Of a stretch of 64,000 nucleotides of DNA, positions 33,719-41,169 are shown piece after piece. The stretch covers positions 1 to 64,000 of the forward strand of contig NZ_QSBV01000004.1 in NCBI RefSeq assembly GCF_003465825.1, in the 5' to 3' direction. Each line of letters opens with the position of its first letter. The first letter of the stretch is position 1. The position numbers were made by a program, and so were the translations under genes. The DNA is from Collinsella sp. AF02-46-1 (lineage in GTDB: Bacteria; Actinomycetota; Coriobacteriia; Coriobacteriales; Coriobacteriaceae). A model generated the notes under the pieces. The model was not told the origin of the DNA, did no database searches, and saw only the letters and a program-made list of their open reading frames with translations.

Positions 33719-34060
33719 ATGAGTTTGCTGACATTTGCCAAGACGGCCTTGGGTTCTATGGTCAAGCAGCCGGTCACGGTGTGCTATCCGCAGGAGAAAC
33801 TGACGGCGCCCGAGCGCCTGCGCGGGCATATTGTCAATGACATGGACGTGTGCATCTGCTGCGGCATGTGCGCTCGGCGTTGTCCGGCGGGCGCACTCGC
33901 GGTCGATCGCAAAGGCGGCACCTGGTCGATTGACCCGTACGCCTGCGTGGTGTGCGGCGAGTGCATCGAAAGCTGCCCCAAACACTGCCTGACTATGGAT
34001 ACCGCCCGTACCCCAGTCGCAGCGGATAAGACTCCCACGGTAGAAACCAAGCCGGAATAG
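33719..34060 (+). CDS. echF: Hydrogenase ferredoxin-like subunit, EchF
   Basis: The 113-residue protein carries two [4Fe-4S] motifs, CICCGMCARRCP (about 42-53) and CVVCGECIESCP (about 78-89). It passes electrons from cytoplasmic ferredoxin to EchC. It starts seven bases after echE and closes the operon, which is followed by a long palindrome. No hyp maturation genes are in the window, so they must lie elsewhere. Confidence 0.92.
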   Translation: MSLLTFAKTALGSMVKQPVTVCYPQEKLTAPERLRGHIVNDMDVCICCGMCARRCPAGALAVDRKGGTWSIDPYACVVCGECIESCPKHCLTMDTARTPVAADKTPTVETKPE

Positions 34061-34069
34061 CGCGAAGAC

Positions 34070-34103
34070 GGGGCCGGTGGGGCATAAATGCCCCACCGGC
34101 CCC
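34070..34103. terminator. Perfect 16-bp palindrome after the ech operon
   Basis: GGGGCCGGTGGGGCAT and its exact reverse complement flank two A residues. There is no T run, so it may act as a 3' stabilising hairpin rather than a classic terminator. Confidence 0.6.
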
Positions 34104-34135
34104 GAGCTTAAACGCGCGAGCGAGCCGCCGCGAAC

Positions 34136-34287
34136 AAAACTATGCCGGATTACGGGGTTGGATGGCGAACCTCCGACCATATAGAAAATCGCAAAAACAA
34201 AACCGCAGGTAGATAGCCTGCCGTTTTTCAAAAAATGAAGGTATGGATGAGGGCCCCGACTTTAGCTCCGTAATCCGGCATAGTTTT
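34136..34287. repeat. Inverted-repeat unit 1 of a three-unit array (152 bp)
   Basis: Perfect 20-bp ends AAAACTATGCCGGATTACGG (34136-34155) and complement (34268-34287). The centre holds AAAACCGCAGGTAGATAGCC and a near-complementary arm, forming a terminator-like hairpin. Confidence 0.87.
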
Positions 34288-34382
34288 GAAATGGCACCAT
34301 ATCCGTAACAGCTCTTGATCTCCCATGGACGGAGGAAAGCGGATCATTTTTGCCTTGCGAAGGCTGCTGCGTGATCCGGCCG

Positions 34383-34540
34383 CCACGAAATCGGCCCATT
34401 TACTACGTTTAGGCGGCAGCCCTCGACCACGGCAAGCAATGCGAAATGAAAACCGCAGGTAGAACGCCTGCGGTTTTTCATGAAACGCGGCTATGGTCAG
34501 GGGTATCGGGTCAAACGTAGTAGATGGGCCGATTTCGTGG
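34383..34540. repeat. Inverted-repeat unit 2 of the array (158 bp)
   Basis: The 28-bp arms 34383-34410 and 34513-34540 differ at one position. The outer part reads CCACGAAATCGGCCCAT and the inner part TACTACGTTT. The centre (34449-34478) is a perfect bidirectional terminator-like hairpin, AAAACCGCAGG...CCTGCGGTTTTT. Confidence 0.87.
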
Positions 34541-34634
34541 TGGGCGCTGTCAGCCGATCTCCGTGGGCGGAAGAAAACGGATCATTTTGGTCTCGCGAGG
34601 TTTGCGGAGGCACTCGTGCAGGGCCGTCGCGAAT

Positions 34635-34786
34635 AAAACTATGTCGGTTTACTACGATGAATTCGGCATTCCCGACCATGACTGCATTTTTCTAAATATT
34701 GCAAGCGTTCTACCTGCGGTTTTGGAAGCGCGCAATTTGCCGTGGTCGAAGGTGGTCGATTCATCGTAGTAAACCGGCATAGTTTT
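34635..34786. repeat. Inverted-repeat unit 3 of the array (152 bp)
   Basis: The 28-bp arms 34635-34662 and 34759-34786 differ at one position; they begin AAAACTATG and end inward with TACTACGATGAAT. The core CCGCAGGTAGAACG lies on the minus strand here, opposite to units 1 and 2. The flanks GTCGCGAAT and GAAATGGCA match those of unit 1. Confidence 0.87.
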
Positions 34787-34847
34787 GAAATGGCATTAAA
34801 TCGGTAGCAGCCATTTTGCTATGCCGGGGCGATCGGTCTTCGGGTAA

Positions 34848-35477
34848 TTACCCTCGCAGGTAGGCGATGGCGATCTGCGTGCGGTTGCGTAGGCCCATTT
34901 TGGCTAGGATTGAGCTGATGTGGTTGCGTACGGTGCCTTCGCCCATATAAGCTGTGGCGGCAATCTCCTTGTTGTCGAGACCGCGGGCGATGAGCTCGGC
35001 GACTTCGAATTCGCGGTCGGTCAGGCCGGCAAAGGCCGCGGGCCGGCGGAGCGTGCCCGACTCGACGCCCGTTCCGTCAAAATCGATGTCCTCGATTGCC
35101 TTGCCCTCGAGTACGCGCTTACCGTCCATAACCTGCGCCAACGCCGGTGGAATGGCAGCGACATCGGTTTTAATCAGGTAGCCGCGGGCGCCCAGTTTGA
35201 GTGCCGACACAATGTACTCGTCATCCGAAAACGTTGTCAGAAACACCACGCGTGCTGCAGGATCGCGCTCGAGGATCTCGCGCGCCGCCGATAGGCCGTC
35301 GCGCCCCGGCATCTGAATGTCGAGCAGCGCGATATCGGGTGCGAGTTCGGCGTAGAGTGCCACCGCGTCGTTGCCGTCGGCTCCGGTGCCCACCACCTCG
35401 ATCTGCGGCTGGGCGCCCAGGATAATCTTGAGCGAATCGACCACTAGGCGGTCGTCGTCGACAACGATGAGCCTCAT
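34848..35477 (-). CDS. NarL/LuxR-family response regulator
   Basis: The 209-residue protein has a receiver domain (about 1-120; acidic pocket VVDDD, phospho-acceptor aspartate in IALLDIQMP near residue 54, lysine in YLIKTD). A C-terminal LuxR helix-turn-helix (about 145-205, LTDREFEVAELIARGLDNKEIAATAYMGEGTVRNH) follows. Phosphorylation should let it dimerise and bind promoters. Its ATG overlaps the kinase stop by four bases. The divergent ABC-2 exporter operon at 36816 is the likely target. Confidence 0.93.
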   Translation of the reverse strand: MRLIVVDDDRLVVDSLKIILGAQPQIEVVGTGADGNDAVALYAELAPDIALLDIQMPGRDGLSAAREILERDPAARVVFLTTFSDDEYIVSALKLGARGYLIKTDVAAIPPALAQVMDGKRVLEGKAIEDIDFDGTGVESGTLRRPAAFAGLTDREFEVAELIARGLDNKEIAATAYMGEGTVRNHISSILAKMGLRNRTQIAIAYLRG

Positions 35478-36619
35478 CGGCCATCATCTCCTTGCTGTTT
35501 GGGAACGGTGGCAAACACGCGCCAGCCGCCGGCGCCGGCACGCGGGCCGGCGGTGAAGGTGCCGCCAAGCGCCTCGATGCGCTCGCGCATAGAGGCAAGC
35601 CCCATGCCCTCCGCGGCGCCGTGGCCGCTTGCTTGAACCCCGCCCGCGCCATCGTCGGTAACGATGAGCTGGTAAAACGACGGATGCTCCATGCAACGTA
35701 CAGTGACAGCATGGGCGCAAGCGTGGCGCATGGTGTTGGAGAGCGCCTCGCGCAGGACCGCCGCAAAGCAGTTCGCGACGTTTGCGGGCGCATGTTCGGT
35801 CATAACTTCAAGCTCAATCCGCGGACCGCCGTCCGAGCGCGCGCCTTCAACGATGCGTTCGAGCTGCACGGAAAGGTCGACGGCGTTGTCGTTGAGCGCG
35901 TGGACGCTGGCGCGCACGAGCTGGAGCGCCTCGTCAACGGTGTATTTGACGTCGGCGAAATCGGCGGCAACGCCGGGCTCGTTGGCATGGACCACGCGCA
36001 GGGCTTCGGTTTGAAGCGAAGCGCGCGTGAGCTGGTGGCCCACGTTATCGTGGATCTCGCGCGCGATGCGGGCGCGTTCGGCGAGCGTCGCGAGCTCGAC
36101 TTCGTAGTCCTGGCGGTCGGCGAGGTCGCGGTTGCGTGCCTCGAGTGCCAGGGCGCGTTCTTGCAGCTTGTCGCGGGTGCGACGCATGCGTTCCTGTTCG
36201 CGCTCCAGCTGCGCGGTGCGCAGCGACAGCAACGTGGCGGCGACCGAAAGGATGGCGGTTAGCAACAGCGTTCGGGTGGTGAGCGCGCCGCAGCGAAGGT
36301 CCGTGGCAAGTGCGCAGGCAAACACGGAGCCAATTGCCAGCGCGGGCCAGATGCGTTCACGGCGCACGCGTCGCGCGATGTCATAGAGGGCGAGAGGTGC
36401 GAACGGCACAAACGGCGGCACGAAGACAGCCGCGATGACGTAGGCGTAGCTGCCGGCCTCGCTGGCGCGACGGGCGCGTTCTCCCTGCGCGACCTCGGCC
36501 AGCGCGGCGATGACAACGCCAAGGCAAAACGCCGCGACCAGGCGAGCATCCACAGCAAGGCCCGTGGCGGCTGCGATGCAGCACGCCAGCACGATCGATT
36601 TGTCGAATAGCCTGTTCAT
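35474..36619 (-). CDS. Sensor histidine kinase, HisKA_3 (DesK/NarX) type
   Basis: The 381-residue protein has four or five membrane helices (about 1-125), a coiled-coil linker (about 130-175) and the HisKA_3 dimerisation helix with phospho-histidine in ERARIAREIHDNVGHQLT (about 186-203). Its ATPase domain has DDGAGGVQASGHGAAEGMGL. The short extracytoplasmic loops suggest sensing in the membrane, as in LiaS- or DesK-like kinases. ATG 36619 lacks a clear ribosome binding site, with TACAAT only a few bases upstream, so a leaderless start or an upstream TTG (36664) is possible. Confidence 0.9.
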   Translation of the reverse strand: MNRLFDKSIVLACCIAAATGLAVDARLVAAFCLGVVIAALAEVAQGERARRASEAGSYAYVIAAVFVPPFVPFAPLALYDIARRVRRERIWPALAIGSVFACALATDLRCGALTTRTLLLTAILSVAATLLSLRTAQLEREQERMRRTRDKLQERALALEARNRDLADRQDYEVELATLAERARIAREIHDNVGHQLTRASLQTEALRVVHANEPGVAADFADVKYTVDEALQLVRASVHALNDNAVDLSVQLERIVEGARSDGGPRIELEVMTEHAPANVANCFAAVLREALSNTMRHACAHAVTVRCMEHPSFYQLIVTDDGAGGVQASGHGAAEGMGLASMRERIEALGGTFTAGPRAGAGGWRVFATVPKQQGDDGR

Positions 36620-36690
36620 ACGGGTATTGTACGCGATGCCGCGCACGGGGGAGGCGCCACTCAAAGCAACCGTGACATTCCTCCCACGCG

Positions 36691-36729
36691 GCGGGGCGGT
36701 CGCGTCAGCAGGCTACGCGACCGCCCCGC
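36691..36729. promoter_or_regulatory. Perfect 15-bp palindrome between divergent kinase and exporter genes
   Basis: GCGGGGCGGTCGCGT (36691-36705) and its exact reverse complement (36715-36729) flank nine bases. Located between divergent promoters and without a T run, it could be a binding site for the response regulator or an insulating hairpin. Confidence 0.5.
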
Positions 36730-36815
36730 ACTCGTGACAAAGCTCACTGGTGCGCGCCGTCAGCTCCTGCGATGATGCAATCGTACCGGGCCGCAAGCAA
36801 CAGAAGGGCCGCCTC

Positions 36816-37754
36816 ATGACAGACATCGTCCACGTCGAAAACCTCGTTAAGCGCTACGACGACCTTATTGCGCTCGACCACTTTAACCTGAGTATCGCCC
36901 CCGGCGAGATCTTTGGCCTGCTGGGCCCCAACGGCTCGGGCAAGACCACGTCCATCAACTGCATCCTGCAGCTGCTCGCCTACGACAAAGGCACCATCGA
37001 GCTGTTCGGCGAGCGCATGACGCCCGCCCGCTACGACCTCAAGCGCCGCATCGGTGTGGTGCCGCAGCAGGTGGCGGTGTTCGACGAGCTCACCGTGCGC
37101 GAGAACATCGACTATTTCTGCAGTCTCTACGTCAACGACCGCAAGCGCCGCCGCGCGCTGGTGGACGAGGCGATCGACTTTGTCGGCCTGGGCGACTTTA
37201 CCAAGTTCCGCCCCGGTAAGCTCTCGGGCGGCCTGGCGCGCCGGCTCAACATTGCCTGCGGCATCGCGCACAAGCCCGAGCTCATCTTCTTCGACGAGCC
37301 CACGGTGGCGGTCGACCCCCAGAGCCGCAACGCCATCCTGGAGGGCATTTGCCGCCTGCGCGACGAGGGTGCCACGGTGGTGTATACCAGCCATTACATG
37401 GAGGAAATCGAGCAAATCTGCAGCCGCATCATGATCATGGACGGTGGGCGCGTGCTGGCGCAGGGCACTAACGACGAGCTCAAGCGCATGATTCAGATGG
37501 GCGAGAAGATTGTAATCGAGGTCGGCGAGGTTCCGAGTGCGGCGCTCGGTGCCGTCGCAAGCCTGCCGCACGTTCTGGACCTTTCGGCAACGGCGGGACA
37601 GCTCACGTTTTCGTGCGAAGCGAGCCCGCACAACCTGACGGACATTCTCGATGCGCTGCGCTCGCATGACGTGCCGCTCGGCCGCATCTATTCCGAACCG
37701 CCGACCCTCAACGACGTGTTCCTCGAGATCACCGGCCGCGAGCTGCGCGACTAG
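36816..37754 (+). CDS. ABC-2 type exporter, ATPase subunit
   Basis: The 312-residue ATPase has Walker A GPNGSGKTT (about 38-46), signature LSGGLARRLN (about 138), Walker B IFFDEPTVAVDP and the switch histidine in YTSHYMEE. A C-terminal extension of about 90 residues is typical of the drug and lantibiotic-immunity exporters. ATG 36816 has AGAAGGG upstream. It heads an operon with two ABC-2 permeases, next to a two-component system, a common antibiotic- or envelope-stress response layout. Confidence 0.92.
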   Translation: MTDIVHVENLVKRYDDLIALDHFNLSIAPGEIFGLLGPNGSGKTTSINCILQLLAYDKGTIELFGERMTPARYDLKRRIGVVPQQVAVFDELTVRENIDYFCSLYVNDRKRRRALVDEAIDFVGLGDFTKFRPGKLSGGLARRLNIACGIAHKPELIFFDEPTVAVDPQSRNAILEGICRLRDEGATVVYTSHYMEEIEQICSRIMIMDGGRVLAQGTNDELKRMIQMGEKIVIEVGEVPSAALGAVASLPHVLDLSATAGQLTFSCEASPHNLTDILDALRSHDVPLGRIYSEPPTLNDVFLEITGRELRD

Positions 37755-37763
37755 GGGGCGGCC

Positions 37764-38951
37764 ATGTTCAACACCATCATCACCACGGTCAAGACGCTGC
37801 TGCGCCGGCCGAGCACGTGGGTCTGGGGCGCTCTCTTTCCTATCGCGCTTTCCACGATGTTCATGTTTATGTTTGCGAACCTCAGCTCCGACGGCACGGT
37901 CGACCCGGTGCCGGTTGCCGTCGTGGCGGACGAGGCCTGGGATGCCTCGACCTTTAAGGATGTGGCGGCTTCGCTTGCCAAGGCAGGCGACGACCAGCTG
38001 CTCGATGTGAGCGAGTACGAAGACTTGGCTGCCGCGAACCGTGCGCTCAAGGCCGGCGAAGTCGCGGGCGTCTACACGGTCGATGCCGCGGGCGCGCCCA
38101 AGCTTACGTTGCTTTCGAGCTACGATAGCTCGCGCGCCAGTACGGCGCTCACCGACCGCAGCATCCTGGAGACGGTGGCGAGCTCGTATACGCAAAATGC
38201 CGAGCTCATGCGCCAGATTGCCCAAGACAACCCGGCGGCGCTCGCCGACCCGGAGGCGGTTGCGCGCGCCCTGTCGCTCGAGGGCGGAACCCGCCGCGTG
38301 AGCCTGACGCGCACCACGCCCGACGGCACGACCATTTACTACTACGCGCTCTTTGGTCTGGTCGCGATGATGTCTGCCGAGTTTGCCGCTTTGAGCGTCG
38401 TCGATTTGCAGCCCAATCTGTCGGGCCTTGGTGCGCGCCGCTGCGTGGGCGGCCTTTCCAAGACAGCGTCGCTGGCCGGCATCTTTGTCGGCTCGTGGCT
38501 GGTCTCATTTGCCTCGATGGCGGTCGCGATTGGCTACGTGCGCCTAGTCGTTGGCGTCGACTTTGGCGGGCGCGAGGGGCTGTGTCTGGTGGGCGGTGCT
38601 GCATCCGCGCTTGCCGCCACGGGCCTGGGGCTCTTTGTGGGCACGCTTCCCGTTAAGGGCGGCAAGGCGTCCAAGTCCGGTATCCTCACGGGCTTCGCTA
38701 CCACGTGCGCCCTGTTCGCCGGACTCTACGGCGAGCCGGCGATGGCGCTTGCCGACGATGTCGCCCGCGCCTGCCCGGCCGAGTGCTGGCTCAACCCCGT
38801 CAAGCTCATCTGCGACATGTTCAACCGCCTGTATTTCTTTGAGGATCTGGGGCCCTTCGCCGTCCGCGCCGGCGCGCTCGTCCTGATGACCCTGGTGTTT
38901 GTCGTCGCCGCTACGCTGATCTTTGGAAGGAGCCGCTATGAGCACCTTTAA
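37764..38951 (+). CDS. ABC-2 type exporter permease 1
   Basis: The 395-residue protein has one N-terminal helix (about 18-38, VWGALFPIALSTMFMFMFANL), a large extracytoplasmic domain (about 40-190) and five or six C-terminal helices. This is the ABC2_membrane_3 (YhgE/YhaP-like) shape. It works with the ATPase at 36816, whose stop is nine bases upstream, and with the second permease, which overlaps its end by 14 bases. Confidence 0.88.
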   Translation: MFNTIITTVKTLLRRPSTWVWGALFPIALSTMFMFMFANLSSDGTVDPVPVAVVADEAWDASTFKDVAASLAKAGDDQLLDVSEYEDLAAANRALKAGEVAGVYTVDAAGAPKLTLLSSYDSSRASTALTDRSILETVASSYTQNAELMRQIAQDNPAALADPEAVARALSLEGGTRRVSLTRTTPDGTTIYYYALFGLVAMMSAEFAALSVVDLQPNLSGLGARRCVGGLSKTASLAGIFVGSWLVSFASMAVAIGYVRLVVGVDFGGREGLCLVGGAASALAATGLGLFVGTLPVKGGKASKSGILTGFATTCALFAGLYGEPAMALADDVARACPAECWLNPVKLICDMFNRLYFFEDLGPFAVRAGALVLMTLVFVVAATLIFGRSRYEHL

Positions 38952-40143
38952 GACCGCGCTTCGCATGGCGCTCGCGCACCCGTTATACCTGCTCATCTAT
39001 ACGGTGTTCATCTCGCTCATGGGCGTATTCATCGCGGCCTCGGTGAGCTGGAACTCGTCGCAGCTTACCGAGTACAAGCCCTACGACACCAATGTGATCG
39101 TGGTCGACCGCGACAATAGCGACCTTTCGCGGGCGCTTACCAAGCACCTAGGCTCACGCTTTGACCTGGTCACGGGCGTTGGTGACGACATGTACGACCT
39201 TGCGGATGCGCTCGCCAAGAGTAACAGCGCCAAGGGCAGCGCCGATTGCGTGTTCTTTATCCCGGAGGGGTTTGAGGACGATCTTGTTGCAGCCGCGCGT
39301 GCGGGGGAAGACCTGCCCAAGCTCGATGTGACGTACGGCTCCGGCACCATGGCGGCAGCGCTTTCGTCTGCCGAGGCCTCGCGGTGGGTCTCGCTCGCGG
39401 GTACTGCGGCGGCACTTGAGCCAGCTGCTTCCGACGGCGATGTCGCCAAGGCCGCCGAGCATGCTGCCGCAAAGCGTGCGGAGGTCCAGATCGAGCAGGT
39501 CAAGGTTGACTCGACTGCCGCCGCTACACTCGAGTCGTACTTCAACTTTGGCGCGTATGCGATCATCTCGTCGGTCATCGTGTCGGTGGGGCTGGTGTTC
39601 TCGGGCATGAACGAGCCCGAGCGCGTGCGCCGCATGGAGGCCGGTCCGCTCTCCGAGCGCCAGCGTTCGCTTGCCGTGTTCGCGGCCGCCGCCGTGCTCA
39701 CTGTCTGTATCTGGTTTGTGTCGAGCATGATGGGCGTCGTGGGCTTTGCCGGCGCGGTCGCCGAGGTCGGCGTGGGCCGTGTGTGCCTGGCGCTGGCGGC
39801 AACGTTTGCCCTGGCGTGCACGCCGCTGGCCGTTGGCTTTGCCCTTTCGAGCCTGGGCGCGCGCGAAGAGCTGCTCAACGGTGTGGGCAACCTGCTTGGC
39901 TTGCTCATGACGTTTTTGGGCGGCGCCTGGATGCCGCTTTCGATGATGGGCTCGGCCGTGCAGACGGTGGCGCACTTTGTGCCGACGTTTTGGGTGAACG
40001 ACGCGATCGGCAAGGCGCTTGCCTCTGATTTGACGTCTACCGTGCTGGGCGACATCGCCTGCGACCTGGGCGTCACCGTGCTCTTCGCCGCCGCCATCGC
40101 CGCCGTAGGCCTAGCCCTCGCGCACAACAAATCCCACGCCTAG
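38938..40143 (+). CDS. ABC-2 type exporter permease 2
   Basis: The 401-residue protein has the same layout as its neighbour: a first helix LYLLIYTVFISLMGVFIAAS, a large outer domain (about 45-190) and six C-terminal helices including LLGLLMTFLGGAWMPLSMMG. The two permeases probably form a heterodimer. ATG 38938 follows GGAAGGAG and overlaps the previous gene, so expression should be coupled. The operon ends directly in a composite palindromic repeat. Confidence 0.88.
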   Translation: MSTFKTALRMALAHPLYLLIYTVFISLMGVFIAASVSWNSSQLTEYKPYDTNVIVVDRDNSDLSRALTKHLGSRFDLVTGVGDDMYDLADALAKSNSAKGSADCVFFIPEGFEDDLVAAARAGEDLPKLDVTYGSGTMAAALSSAEASRWVSLAGTAAALEPAASDGDVAKAAEHAAAKRAEVQIEQVKVDSTAAATLESYFNFGAYAIISSVIVSVGLVFSGMNEPERVRRMEAGPLSERQRSLAVFAAAAVLTVCIWFVSSMMGVVGFAGAVAEVGVGRVCLALAATFALACTPLAVGFALSSLGAREELLNGVGNLLGLLMTFLGGAWMPLSMMGSAVQTVAHFVPTFWVNDAIGKALASDLTSTVLGDIACDLGVTVLFAAAIAAVGLALAHNKSHA

Positions 40144-40148
40144 CCACC

Positions 40149-40354
40149 TAGTCATTGGGGACGTTCTTAAACGACTGGTCGCTGGGGACAGTCTTTGCCG
40201 ATTCGCCGGCTCGCCGGCCGGGCTGGCAAGGACTGTCCCAATATGTCGGCACTTGGGGACGTTCCTTTCCTGCCGGCACTCATTGGGGACAGACTTAAAT
40301 GAGCGATTTCACTCATTTAAGTCTGTCCCCAATGAGTAAGTACCCAATGACTGG
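40149..40354. repeat. Composite GGGGAC palindromic repeat block 1
   Basis: Outer CTAGTCATTGGG/CCCAATGACTGG arms enclose three sub-repeats. The first is GGGACAGTC...GACTGTCCC (40184-40239), the second a GGCACTTGGGGACGTTCC unit (about 40248-40280). The third is a perfect 26-bp inverted repeat beginning ACTCATTGGGGACAGACTTA at 40278-40303 with complement 40312-40337. Similar pieces occur at 13793, 22244, 43833 and 52502. Confidence 0.8.
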
Positions 40355-40435
40355 TTTGGAAAAAATTGCGCCTGCCGCTTAAAAATAGTTCGCCGAGGTT
40401 TACTATTACCCTAGAAAAGTAGTAGAAGGCTAACA

Positions 40436-41161
<726 letters not shown>

Positions 41162-41169
41162 GCGACGCC

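Noticed and set aside
31335..34060. Complex I (Nuo) fragment rather than hydrogenase
   Set aside because: The large subunit has all four nickel-binding cysteines (RICGIC and DPCISC), which complex I lacks.
34136..34786. Invertible promoter (phase-variable inverton) array
   Set aside because: Inverted repeats and the reversed core of unit 3 fit the idea, but the units lie between two convergent gene ends where no promoter is needed, and no site-specific recombinase is in the window. Kept only as an alternative to test with long reads.
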